Below, piece by piece: positions 1-5,849 of a DNA stretch of 6,334 nt (its first letter is position 1; each line of letters begins with the position of its first letter). Under the pieces are notes generated by a model, which did no database searches, was not told where the DNA came from, and was given only the letters and a program-made list of their open reading frames with translations. The position numbers were made by a program, and so were the translations under genes. Origin of the DNA: Stenotrophobium sp040387055 (lineage in GTDB: Bacteria > Pseudomonadota > Gammaproteobacteria > Nevskiales > Nevskiaceae); contig JAZKEM010000235.1 of the NCBI GenBank assembly GCA_040387055.1, positions 1 through 6,334 on the forward strand, written 5' to 3'.

Positions 1-1091
1 GTCTGGCCTTCCTGCCGGCCGTAAGTTTCGCGGCTGCACCTACTCTCTCAGAAGTGCTCGATGCTTCTGGTATTACTTTGTCCGGTAACGTCTCCGGTTC
101 GTATGCTTACAAGAAGATCGATAACACCGCCGGCATTGGTGCAGATGGCGCGCTGAACCAATTTACTCTTGACCAAGTTCATTTAACGATTGCTAAGCAA
201 CCTTCGGAAGGTTTTGGTGGTTTGGTTGATGTGTTTGCAGGTCAGGATGTGTCTGGCAACACCTATAACTATGGCCTCAGCTTTCCAGCAGCCGGCAATG
301 TTTTTTATCCGACTGGCGCATTCCAGAACTTTGGCGGCGGCAGCGACTACAATCTGCATCAGGCCTATGTTTCGTACGCCACTGGCGGCTTGACGGTGAT
401 CGCGGGTAAATTTGCAACGCTGGCAGGCTACGAAGTGGCCTCTGATGCCGCAAACAGCACTGCAACGCGTTCGATGATTTATGCCGTTCAACCGTTTACC
501 CTCACGGGTGTTCGTGCAGGTTACAAGTTCAATGACATGGTCACCGCGTATGTCGGTCTGAGCAATTCAACCGGCGGCGCCACGAATGAGGCGGCTGCTG
601 GCGATCCTCAGAAGACCACAGAACTCGGTTTGGCTCTGGCACCGGTTAAGGGTTTGACCGTTAATTTGACTGGCTACATCGGCACCGAAGCGGGCAACGA
701 CACTAAAACCAGACTGTTGGATGCAGTGGTTGCATATTCGGTTGGCGACCTGACGGTTGCTGCGAATACCGATTACTTCACCTACAAACAGGGCGGCAAC
801 AAGGACACGCTTGCAGGTACGGCGCTGTATGCAAACTACCAGCTGACGAAGACTTTCCGCGCAGGTGTTCGTGGTGAGATGATTCGCGTTACCCAGAATG
901 GCGCCTTTCTAGCTCTCGCACCAGTAAACAAGGCCAAGGGCAGTGCAGTGACGCTGACCGGCACGTACAGTGCAGCTAAGAACTTTGATCTGGTAACTGA
1001 TCTTCGTTATGCCGTGCTGAAGGATGACGATGGCCTTAGCCAGAAGCAGAAGGACTCGACCGCAGTTGTTAAGGCTGTCTACAAGTTCTAA
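1..1091 (+). CDS. Outer-membrane beta-barrel porin (BBP2-like), 5'-truncated by window edge
   Basis: The reading frame is open from the first complete codon at base 3, giving 362 visible residues that end in a TAA. The first visible residues (LAFLPAVSFAAAPTLSE) look like the hydrophobic core and Ala-rich cleavage region of a Sec signal peptide. The true start is therefore probably only some 10-15 codons outside the window, and the GTG at 54 is not the start. The mature part alternates polar and hydrophobic residues and is rich in Gly, Thr, Tyr and Asn (for example LSGNVSGSYAYKK, GVRAGYKFNDMVTAYVGLSN), typical of transmembrane beta-strands. It ends in ...VYKF, the C-terminal Phe recognised by the BAM machinery. 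The stretch with FATLAGYEVA, the SRSMIY-like TRSMIYAVQPFTLTGVRAGY and the 'LDQVHLTIAKQP' strand resembles the putative OmpL-like porin-2 (BBP2) family. The substrate is unknown. The product should sit in the outer membrane as a passive channel. It converges on comM and ends in a shared hairpin terminator. Confidence 0.85.
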   Translation, partial: LAFLPAVSFAAAPTLSEVLDASGITLSGNVSGSYAYKKIDNTAGIGADGALNQFTLDQVHLTIAKQPSEGFGGLVDVFAGQDVSGNTYNYGLSFPAAGNVFYPTGAFQNFGGGSDYNLHQAYVSYATGGLTVIAGKFATLAGYEVASDAANSTATRSMIYAVQPFTLTGVRAGYKFNDMVTAYVGLSNSTGGATNEAAAGDPQKTTELGLALAPVKGLTVNLTGYIGTEAGNDTKTRLLDAVVAYSVGDLTVAANTDYFTYKQGGNKDTLAGTALYANYQLTKTFRAGVRGEMIRVTQNGAFLALAPVNKAKGSAVTLTGTYSAAKNFDLVTDLRYAVLKDDDGLSQKQKDSTAVVKAVYKF

Positions 1092-1113
1092 TTGCTGCTG
1101 ATTGTTGCTTTAA

Positions 1114-1139
1114 AAAAGGGCCGCGCAAGCGGCCCTTTT
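1114..1139. terminator. Bidirectional intrinsic terminator between porin gene and comM
   Basis: A perfect GGGCCGC / GCGGCCC stem (1118-1124 with 1129-1135) encloses a GCAA tetraloop and is extended by AAAA/TTTT pairing. On the + strand the stem is followed by TTTTCTATT, which terminates the porin transcript 25-50 bases after its stop. On the - strand the six A's at 1112-1117 become a U-run, so the same element can end comM transcription. The comM stop codon (1140-1142) abuts the hairpin with no gap. Confidence 0.9.
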
Positions 1140-2645
1140 CTATTGTGTGCCGCGATCCAACTCCCGATACCTAACAGCCTCCGCAACATGTGCACTGTTG
1201 ATCGTGTCTGCCCCAGCCAAATCTGCAATCGTGCGCGCCACTTTGAGCACGCGGTGATATGCGCGTGCGGAGAGTGAAAGCCGCGACATCGCGCTTTCTA
1301 ATAATTGCGCCGCAGCTTTTTCGGGTTGGCAATCGCGTTCAACTTCTTTGGCGCTGAGCCGTGCGTTGGCTTTGCCTGCGCGTTGCATTTGTCGGGTGCG
1401 GCATTGCAGTACGCGTTCGCGCACGATCACGCTACTTTCTTCGTTATTGCTTTCTGTTTTTCTGAGCGCGGAATGTTCAACGCGCGGCACGTGGATGTGC
1501 ATATCGATACGATCCAACAGCGGCCCGGAAATTTTTGCGCGATAGCGAAGAACTTGATCTGGCGTGCAACGACATTTGCCTGAAACGTCGCCGAGATAAC
1601 CACAAGGGCAGGGATTCATCGCGGCCACGAGTTGAAAGCGTGCGGGAAAATCTGCCTGACGTGCCGCGCGTGAAATGGTGATGGTGCCGCTCTCCAAAGG
1701 TTCACGCAGAACCTCCAAGACACGACGATCAAATTCGGGTAGCTCATCCAGAAACAAAACGCCTTGATGTGCGAGTGTGATTTCGCCTGGTCGTGGCGAA
1801 GCGCCGCCACCGACGAGCGCTACGCCAGATGCGGTGTGATGTGGTGATCGATACGGCCGTTGCCCCCATTTGCGGGCATCGAATGAACCGTTGATGGATG
1901 CGACGGCGGCTACCTCCAGCGCTTCTTCTTCTGTCAGCGGCGGCAGCAAATCTGGCAGGCGTGCGGCGAGCATGGATTTGCCGGAGCCAGGCGGCCCGAG
2001 CATCAAAATCGAATGATTTCCGGCTGCCGCGATTTCCAGTGCGCGCTTGGCTTGCTGCTGGCCGCGCACTTCATTGAGATCGGCCGTGAGCTTTGTTGGT
2101 GCAGGCGTGGTCTGCGGCAGGAAGGGTTCCAGCTTGCCCGCATGTAGTGCAGCGCATAATGCACCAAGATGGTGCGCGACAAAAACTTCGGCGCGTCCGG
2201 CGAGCGCAGCTTCCTCGCCGCTGGCCTGAGGCACCAACAATCGACGGCCTGCCGCGGCACATTTGAGCGCAGCAGGCAGCATGCCGGGCACGGCGCGGAT
2301 CTCGCCGGAGAGCGAAAGCTCTCCAAAAATCTCCATATTTTCAAGAGACTGAGCCGGAATCTGGTTTGAGGCTGCGAGGATGCCTAGTGCAATCGCCAGA
2401 TCAAAGCGACCGCCTTCTTTGGGCAGATCGGCTGGGGCGAGGTTGCAGGTGATACGGCGGTTGGGAAACTCGTAGCCGCAGGTGTTAATCGCCGCTTTAA
2501 CGCGGTCTTTGGCCTCACGTACGGCCATTTCTGGAAGGCCGACGATGCTGAGAATTGGAAGGCCGCCAGCCAAGTGAACTTCGACGGTCACCAGATCAGC
2601 ATCAAGGCCGTTCTGGGCGCGAGAAAAAACGCGGGCCAGCGCCAT
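1140..2645 (-). CDS. comM: ComM/YifB-family AAA+ ATPase (Mg-chelatase-like)
   Basis: The product is 501 residues, the normal length for the family. ComM is a hexameric cytoplasmic helicase that promotes branch migration when single-stranded DNA is integrated into the chromosome during natural transformation. It is widespread, including in species not known to be transformable. Residues 1 to about 170 form the ChlI-like N-terminal domain, with the family start MALARVFSRA and the motif SIVGLPEMAVREAKDRV. The AAA+ core follows: Walker A GPPGSGKS at 217-224, Walker B GVLFLDELPEF at 295-305, and sensor-1 Asn344 within AAMNPCPCGY. Four cysteines (346, 348, 358, 360) form the paired Cys motif typical of this family, and GPLLDRIDMHI carries the arginine-finger region near 379. 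The C-terminal Mg-chelatase domain contains the sensor-2 helix SARAYHRVLKVARTIADL (about 459-476). All motifs are intact. The start is an ATG, but no Shine-Dalgarno-like sequence lies just upstream. It follows ubiK by 108 bases on the same strand and may be co-transcribed with it. Confidence 0.95.
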   Translation of the reverse strand: MALARVFSRAQNGLDADLVTVEVHLAGGLPILSIVGLPEMAVREAKDRVKAAINTCGYEFPNRRITCNLAPADLPKEGGRFDLAIALGILAASNQIPAQSLENMEIFGELSLSGEIRAVPGMLPAALKCAAAGRRLLVPQASGEEAALAGRAEVFVAHHLGALCAALHAGKLEPFLPQTTPAPTKLTADLNEVRGQQQAKRALEIAAAGNHSILMLGPPGSGKSMLAARLPDLLPPLTEEEALEVAAVASINGSFDARKWGQRPYRSPHHTASGVALVGGGASPRPGEITLAHQGVLFLDELPEFDRRVLEVLREPLESGTITISRAARQADFPARFQLVAAMNPCPCGYLGDVSGKCRCTPDQVLRYRAKISGPLLDRIDMHIHVPRVEHSALRKTESNNEESSVIVRERVLQCRTRQMQRAGKANARLSAKEVERDCQPEKAAAQLLESAMSRLSLSARAYHRVLKVARTIADLAGADTINSAHVAEAVRYRELDRGTQ

Positions 2646-2753
2646 TTAAGGAAGAAACCAGCTGCGGCAAATGGACATGGAAGTTCTCGAATAATACGGA
2701 GCCTTCCATGGCCAAAATCAACACAGCGCCTAGGGCGCCGCGCTTAAAACGGC

Positions 2754-3005
2754 TTAGTTGCCGGGCAACTTTTGCTCTAGGGTTTTGAGCCGCTGCTCAA
2801 GTGCGGCAAGACGCGATTGTGTGCGCGACAGCAGTTCTGCCTGCGTATCAAAACGATCACGCGAGACCAGATCAAAGCGTTCCAGATTGGCGCGCAAAAT
2901 GACGCGGAAATTGTCTTCTAGCTCGCTGCGCAAACCACGTAATCCGGGTGGGATCACTTGGCTGAGTTTGGCGGCGATATCTTCGAGTTGTTTGGGGTCC
3001 AGCAT
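2754..3005 (-). CDS. ubiK: Ubiquinone biosynthesis accessory factor UbiK (BMFP / YqiC family)
   Basis: The product is a small 83-residue protein starting MLDPKQLEDIAAKLSQVIPPGL, the characteristic N-terminus of the UbiK/YqiC family, whose members are about 80-100 residues. UbiK is known to bind UbiJ and lipid and to support aerobic coenzyme Q biosynthesis in the cytoplasm or at the membrane. Residues 1-40 form an amphipathic N-terminal part (GLRGLRSELEDNFRVILRANLERF). Residues about 45-80 form a coiled coil with leucines at 66, 69, 73, 76 and 80, preceded by the family signature VSRDRFDTQAELLSRTQ. The frame stays open upstream to a TTG at 3047, adding 14 residues. I chose the ATG at 3005 because it matches the family start and has a GGAG 6 bases upstream, which the TTG lacks. 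The gene is divergent from glnK1 and lies upstream of comM on the same strand. No convincing promoter is visible. Confidence 0.9.
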   Translation of the reverse strand: MLDPKQLEDIAAKLSQVIPPGLRGLRSELEDNFRVILRANLERFDLVSRDRFDTQAELLSRTQSRLAALEQRLKTLEQKLPGN

Positions 3006-3011
3006 GAGGCG

Positions 3012-3015
3012 CTCC
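3012..3015 (-). promoter_or_regulatory. Ribosome binding site fixing the ubiK start
   Basis: GGAG on the minus strand lies 6 bases before the ATG at 3005. It supports the internal ATG over the in-frame TTG at 3047, which has no purine-rich sequence at a suitable distance. Confidence 0.75.
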
Positions 3016-3158
3016 GTTTGACGCAGTTTAGCTGGTTTAAAGGCCAACTCAGGCCATCCGTGATCGTTTGGCTTTAGACCGGCGACCGGGGTGATCAGGG
3101 GCCAAGGGCGCTATTCGAGCATTGTTTTATCGAAGATTTAAGCCCCGATGCACCAAGC

Positions 3159-3175
3159 TGGCACGCTCCGTGCTT
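3159..3175 (+). promoter_or_regulatory. Sigma-54 (RpoN) promoter of glnK1-amt1
   Basis: TGGCACGCTCCGTGCTT matches the RpoN consensus TGGCAC-N5-TTGCW closely. The invariant GG (3160-3161) and GC (3172-3173) are separated by exactly 10 bases. Transcription should start near 3185, giving a leader of about 57 bases before the glnK1 ATG. Sigma-54 promoters need an enhancer-binding protein, and NtrC is the usual one for glnK-amtB. No clear NtrC dyad is visible upstream within the intergenic region. TGCACCA (3149-3155) is one good NtrC-like half-site, but it sits too close to the -24 element to act as a normal enhancer. Confidence 0.85.
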
Positions 3176-3187
3176 TGACGGCTGTGC

Positions 3188-3208
3188 GGGTTCGCAAAAA
3201 GCGAATCT
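3188..3208 (+). promoter_or_regulatory. Hairpin in the glnK1 5' leader
   Basis: TTCGC (3191-3195) and GCGAA (3201-3205) are perfect inverted repeats around an AAAAA loop. Three further pairs below (two G-U, one G-C) could lengthen the stem. If transcription starts near 3185, the structure lies at the very 5' end of the mRNA, where such stems often protect against decay. It ends 20 bases before the Shine-Dalgarno and so should not block it. A role is inferred only. Confidence 0.45.
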
Positions 3209-3241
3209 ATCGAGTTTGGCCTTAAAACAAGGAGTTCATCA

Positions 3242-3580
3242 ATGAAGCTGATTGCAGCGATCATCAAACCGTTCAAGCTGGACGAAGTGCGAGAAGCACT
3301 TTCGGACATCGGCGTGGCCGGCATTACGGTGACGGAAGTGAAAGGGTTCGGCCGCCAGAAGGGCCATACGGAGCTTTACCGCGGTGCGGAATATGTCGTT
3401 GATTTTCTGCCCAAAGTGAAGATTGAAGTCGCAATCGACGACGGCAAGGTGGACGCCGCAATCGATGCCATCGCCAAAGCCGCGCATACCGGCAAGATCG
3501 GCGACGGCAAAGTCTTCGTTTACAACCTCGATCAGGCTATCCGTATCCGTACGGGTGAGACTGGCAAGGACGCCCTCTAA
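3242..3580 (+). CDS. glnK: PII signal-transduction protein GlnK (first copy)
   Basis: The product has 112 residues, the exact usual PII length. PII trimers read 2-oxoglutarate and ATP/ADP, and GlnK plugs the cytoplasmic face of its partner Amt channel when nitrogen is plentiful. The sequence opens MKLIAAIIKPFKLDEVREAL. The T-loop (about 37-55) is intact, KGFGRQKGHTELYRGAEY, with Tyr51 as the uridylylation site used by GlnD. The B-loop TGKIGDGK spans 83-90, and Arg101 and Arg103 in IRIRTGE complete the nucleotide site. The start codon has AAGGAG 7 bases upstream (3229-3234). It lies downstream of the sigma-54 promoter and 13 bases before amt1, so glnK1 and amt1 form an operon expected to be induced by nitrogen limitation. 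I call it GlnK rather than GlnB from its linkage to amt. The sequence alone does not separate the two well, and it has Asp54 as in E. coli GlnB. Confidence 0.97.
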   Translation: MKLIAAIIKPFKLDEVREALSDIGVAGITVTEVKGFGRQKGHTELYRGAEYVVDFLPKVKIEVAIDDGKVDAAIDAIAKAAHTGKIGDGKVFVYNLDQAIRIRTGETGKDAL

Positions 3581-3584
3581 GGAG
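3581..3584 (+). promoter_or_regulatory. Ribosome binding site fixing the amt1 start
   Basis: GGAG begins at the base after the glnK1 TAA and lies 9 bases before the ATG at 3594. It decides the start because the amt1 frame stays open upstream through glnK1 (to 3423). The arrangement, with SD against the preceding stop codon, suggests translational coupling of glnK1 and amt1. Confidence 0.8.
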
Positions 3585-3593
3585 CCCGCACAC

Positions 3594-5222
3594 ATGATCC
3601 GTAAATTAAGTTACGCATTGTTGCTAGCCGCTGCTTGCGGTCTGGCACCTGCTTGGGCCGAAGACGCCCCCGCAGCCGAAGCACCTGCTGCTGCAGAGGC
3701 CGCCGCGCCTGCTGCTGCCGTTGCTGCTCCGGTCGTTAAAGAAAAGAAAGCTAAGGCAAAAGTTGCCGAAGCTGCACCTGCAGCGGCTCCAGCTCCGGCT
3801 GAAGCGGCACCTGTTGAAGCAGCACCTGCGCCAGCAGAAGCCGCTCCAGCAGCACCAGCCCCGGCTGCTGCACCTGCTGAAGAAGCCAAACCAGTCGCAC
3901 CTGTCTTCAATGAAGGCAACGTCGCCTGGATGCTGGTTTCGACCGCGTTCGTATTGCTGATGTCACTTCCGGGCCTGGCCCTGTTCTACGGCGGTATGGT
4001 CCGCAGCAAGAACATGGTTTCGACCCTGACGCAGACCTTCGCGATCTTCTCGGTGATCGGCGTGTTGTGGTGCGTTTATGGTTACAGCTTGGCGTTCAGC
4101 GGCACCGGTCCCTTCATCGGTACGCTCGACAAGATGTTGCTCAAAGGCGTCGTCTATGACGCTAACGGCTTCTTCACCGCTACCGCGACCTTCTCCAAAG
4201 GCGTTGTGATTCCTGAACTGCTGTTCGCAGTGTTCCAGATGACCTTTGCTTGCATCACCGTAGCCCTGATTGCTGGTGCTTACGCTGAGCGTATGAAGTT
4301 CACCGCAGTGATGATCTTCTCGGTGATCTGGTTCACGTTCTCATACCTGCCGATGGCACACATGGTTTGGTGGTGGGCGGGTCCGGATGCTTACACCGGT
4401 CTGGACAAAGTGGATGAACTCAACGCAACTGCAGGTTACCTGTGGCAGCTGGGTGCACTCGACTTCGCTGGCGGTACCGTGGTGCACATCAACGCCGGTG
4501 TTGCCGGTCTGGTTGCTGCCATCATCCTCGGCAAGCGTACGGGCTACGGCAAAGTGCCAATGGCTCCACACAGCTTGGTGATGAGCGCTATCGGTGCAGC
4601 ACTTCTGTGGTTTGGCTGGTTCGGCTTCAACGCTGGTTCCAACCTCGAAGCCAACGGCTACGCTGTGCTGGCATTTGCTAACACCGCATTCGCTACCGCA
4701 GCTGCAGCAGTGGCTTGGTTCTTCGCAGAGTGGATCTTCAAGGGCAAGCCTTCGCTGCTCGGCATCATCTCCGGTGCAATTGCTGGTCTGGTTGCCATCA
4801 CCCCGGCTTGCGGCTTCGTCGGCATCGGCGGCGGTCTGATCATCGGCCTGGTTGCTGGTGTGGTCTGCTTCTTCGCAGTGGCTTACATCAAGAAGTTGCT
4901 TGGCTATGACGACGCACTCGATGCATTCGGTGTCCACGCTGTAGGCGGCATCATCGGCGCGATCTTGACCGGTGTGTTCGTTGATCCAGCCAAGGGCGGC
5001 GTCGGCGTGTACAACAACTGGGTTGACCTGGTTCCTGGCTACTCCTCCGGCCAGATCCTGATCCAGGTTAAGGCAGTGCTGGTTGCAGTCGTGCTCAGCG
5101 CGGTTGTAACGGCAGTCACCTTGCTGGTACTCAAGTTCACCATCGGCATCCGCGCTTCGGAAGAAGCAGAATCCGAAGGTCTGGACCTTTCAGAACACGG
5201 CGAAAAGGCTTACAACCCTTAA
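3594..5222 (+). CDS. amtB: Ammonium transporter AmtB with Ala/Pro-rich periplasmic extension (first copy)
   Basis: This is a 542-residue Amt/Rh-family ammonium channel of the inner membrane. Residues 1-22 are a signal peptide (MIRKLSYALLLAAACGLAPAWA, cleavage after AWA), as in E. coli AmtB. Residues 23-102 are a low-complexity Ala/Pro/Glu/Lys stretch that should be periplasmic, and the 11-helix channel starts near 109. Substrate-pathway residues are present: Phe214 and Phe218 in FQMTF (E. coli 103, 107), Trp259 in HMVWWW (148), Asp290 in GALDFAGG (160), twin histidines His298 and His448 (168, 318), and Phe345 and Ser349 in FGFNAGS (215, 219). The C-terminal tail (about 517-542, IRASEEAESEGLDLSEHGEKAYN) matches the cytoplasmic segment that contacts GlnK. 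Without the extension the length is normal for AmtB. The start follows glnK1 by 13 bases with its own GGAG. A strong terminator follows the stop codon. Confidence 0.97.
   Translation: MIRKLSYALLLAAACGLAPAWAEDAPAAEAPAAAEAAAPAAAVAAPVVKEKKAKAKVAEAAPAAAPAPAEAAPVEAAPAPAEAAPAAPAPAAAPAEEAKPVAPVFNEGNVAWMLVSTAFVLLMSLPGLALFYGGMVRSKNMVSTLTQTFAIFSVIGVLWCVYGYSLAFSGTGPFIGTLDKMLLKGVVYDANGFFTATATFSKGVVIPELLFAVFQMTFACITVALIAGAYAERMKFTAVMIFSVIWFTFSYLPMAHMVWWWAGPDAYTGLDKVDELNATAGYLWQLGALDFAGGTVVHINAGVAGLVAAIILGKRTGYGKVPMAPHSLVMSAIGAALLWFGWFGFNAGSNLEANGYAVLAFANTAFATAAAAVAWFFAEWIFKGKPSLLGIISGAIAGLVAITPACGFVGIGGGLIIGLVAGVVCFFAVAYIKKLLGYDDALDAFGVHAVGGIIGAILTGVFVDPAKGGVGVYNNWVDLVPGYSSGQILIQVKAVLVAVVLSAVVTAVTLLVLKFTIGIRASEEAESEGLDLSEHGEKAYNP
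3660..3899 (+). other. Low-complexity Ala/Pro-rich segment of AmtB1 (residues 23-102)
   Basis: By hand count, 42 of these 80 residues are Ala and 15 are Pro, about 71 percent together; most of the rest are Glu, Lys and Val. The DNA is a run of imperfect GCN/CCN-rich repeats, which is prone to length change by slippage. A basic patch, VKEKKAKAKV, sits at about residues 47-56. The segment follows the signal peptide directly, so it should be an extended, flexible periplasmic arm at the N-terminus of each channel subunit. The second Amt in this window lacks it. Confidence 0.85.
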
Positions 5223-5242
5223 TCGTCTCCTCGGTAGGAATG

Positions 5243-5278
5243 GGGCGCGTCCGGCAACAGACGCGCCCTTTTCTATTT
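5243..5278 (+). terminator. Intrinsic terminator after amt1
   Basis: A perfect 9-bp stem GGGCGCGTC / GACGCGCCC (5243-5251 with 5260-5268) and an 8-base loop are followed by TTTTCTATTT. It begins 20 bases after the amt1 stop. It should end the glnK1-amt1 transcript and separate it from glnK2. Confidence 0.92.
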
Positions 5279-5280
5279 AT

Positions 5281-5294
5281 GTCCATGGATGGAC
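5281..5294. repeat. Short inverted repeat in the amt1-glnK2 spacer
   Basis: GTCCAT and ATGGAC face each other around GG, a near-perfect 14-base palindrome just after the amt1 terminator tail. A loop of two bases is too tight for a good RNA hairpin, so a protein-binding dyad or chance is more likely. No known operator is recognised. Confidence 0.35.
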
Positions 5295-5304
5295 GGTACG
5301 CCGC

Positions 5305-5325
5305 GGATGCAGGATGCAGGATGCA
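5305..5325. repeat. Three perfect tandem heptamers GGATGCA
   Basis: GGATGCA occurs three times head to tail without mismatch at 5305-5311, 5312-5318 and 5319-5325, followed by TGGA. The array ends 121 bases before the glnK2 ATG, a distance at which activator sites often lie. The repeats do not match the NtrC dyad. They may be a regulator-binding array or a slippage product. Confidence 0.75.
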
Positions 5326-5446
5326 TGGAGCGGCGCGGTCGGCGAATTAAATGCTCCAATAGATTTCGACACGGTTAAATACAGGGCAGATACCTCAGTT
5401 TCCTTTTTGCTAGACTTGCGGCGGAAAATTCTGAGGACGCCGCACC

Positions 5447-5785
5447 ATGAAAATGCTCATCGCCATCATCAAGCCCTTTAAGCTCGACGCCGTGCGCGAA
5501 GCGCTCGCCGATATCGGCGTGCAAGGCATGACGGTTACCGAAGTTCGCGGCTTTGGCCGTCAGAAAGGCCACACCGAGTTGTACCGCGGCGCGGAATACA
5601 CCGTTGACCTGCTGCCTAAGATCAAACTTGAAGTTGCGTTGCCGCCAGACCTGGTTGAGCGCGCTGTTGATGCCATCGCCAAGTCCGCCAAAACGGGCCA
5701 GATCGGCGACGGCAAAATTTTTGTTTACGACCTCAACCAGACGGTGCGTATCCGCACCGGCGAATCTGGCGTCGAAGCCGTTTAA
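5447..5785 (+). CDS. glnK: PII signal-transduction protein GlnK (second copy)
   Basis: This is a second complete 112-residue PII protein, 80 of 112 positions identical to the first copy by hand alignment (about 71 percent). The T-loop is almost unchanged (RGFGRQKGHTELYRGAEY with Tyr51) and differs at 52 (Thr for Val) and 55 (Leu for Phe). The B-loop is TGQIGDGK (83-90), with Gln85 in place of Lys, and Arg101 and Arg103 are kept. The largest divergence is at 65-74 (LPPDLVERAV against IDDGKVDAAI). The ATG has GAGGA 9 bases upstream (5433-5437). It precedes amt2 by 64 bases, so it is probably the dedicated regulator of that channel. The upstream spacer has no near-consensus sigma-54 promoter, unlike the first copy. 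Whether it functions as a GlnB or a GlnK cannot be settled from sequence. Confidence 0.96.
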   Translation: MKMLIAIIKPFKLDAVREALADIGVQGMTVTEVRGFGRQKGHTELYRGAEYTVDLLPKIKLEVALPPDLVERAVDAIAKSAKTGQIGDGKIFVYDLNQTVRIRTGESGVEAV

Positions 5786-5803
5786 ATTCTTTGCTTTCCA
5801 ATT

Positions 5804-5823
5804 CCGGCCGCTATAGCGGCCGG
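5804..5823 (+). terminator. GC-rich hairpin between glnK2 and amt2 (possible partial terminator)
   Basis: CCGGCCGC and GCGGCCGG pair perfectly around TATA, a 20-base perfect palindrome starting 18 bases after the glnK2 stop. It is followed by only TTTC, so the U-run is short and termination is probably incomplete. If it works, it would reduce amt2 transcript relative to glnK2, or act as an RNA processing or stabilising stem protecting the glnK2 message. Because of the symmetry it could also be a DNA-binding dyad. Confidence 0.6.
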
Positions 5824-5849
5824 TTTCATATCTGCTCGAGATTTTTCGC

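Noticed and set aside
2726..2738. GCGCC-TAG-GGCGC inverted repeat between ubiK and comM as a terminator
   Set aside because: The stem is 5 bp with a 3-base loop, and the nearest T-run on the minus strand is about ten bases away, so it does not look like an intrinsic terminator.
3006..3047. Longer ubiK starting at the TTG at 3047 (97 residues)
   Set aside because: There is no ribosome binding site for the TTG, while the ATG at 3005 has GGAG at 6 bases and gives the family-typical MLDPKQ start.
3149..3164. NtrC-like dyad TGCACC-N5-GGCACG
   Set aside because: The left half is good but the right half is poor and is part of the sigma-54 -24 element. NtrC enhancer sites normally lie much further upstream.
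3423..3593. N-terminal extension of amt1 back into glnK1
   Set aside because: This frame overlaps the conserved glnK1 coding sequence out of frame. The ATG at 3594 has an SD and begins a clean signal peptide.
4341..4937. Long antisense open frame within amt1
   Set aside because: It lies opposite the highly conserved amt1 core, the translation is Cys/His/Asp-rich without family features, and it has no SD; a shadow of biased codon use.
5290..5304. GG-N10-GC spacing at TGGACGGTACGCCGC before glnK2
   Set aside because: Only the invariant dinucleotides fit. The flanking consensus bases are wrong and it lies more than 140 bases from the start codon.
5366..5394. Possible sigma-70 promoter TCGACA - 17 bases - GATACC before glnK2
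   Set aside because: The -35 hexamer is fair, but the -10 matches only three of six bases. Too weak to annotate, though it is the best such candidate I saw in this spacer.
5396..5412. Possible sigma-54 site before glnK2 ending in TTTTTGCT
   Set aside because: The -12 part (TTGCT) is good, but the -24 position reads AG instead of the invariant GG and the CAC is missing.
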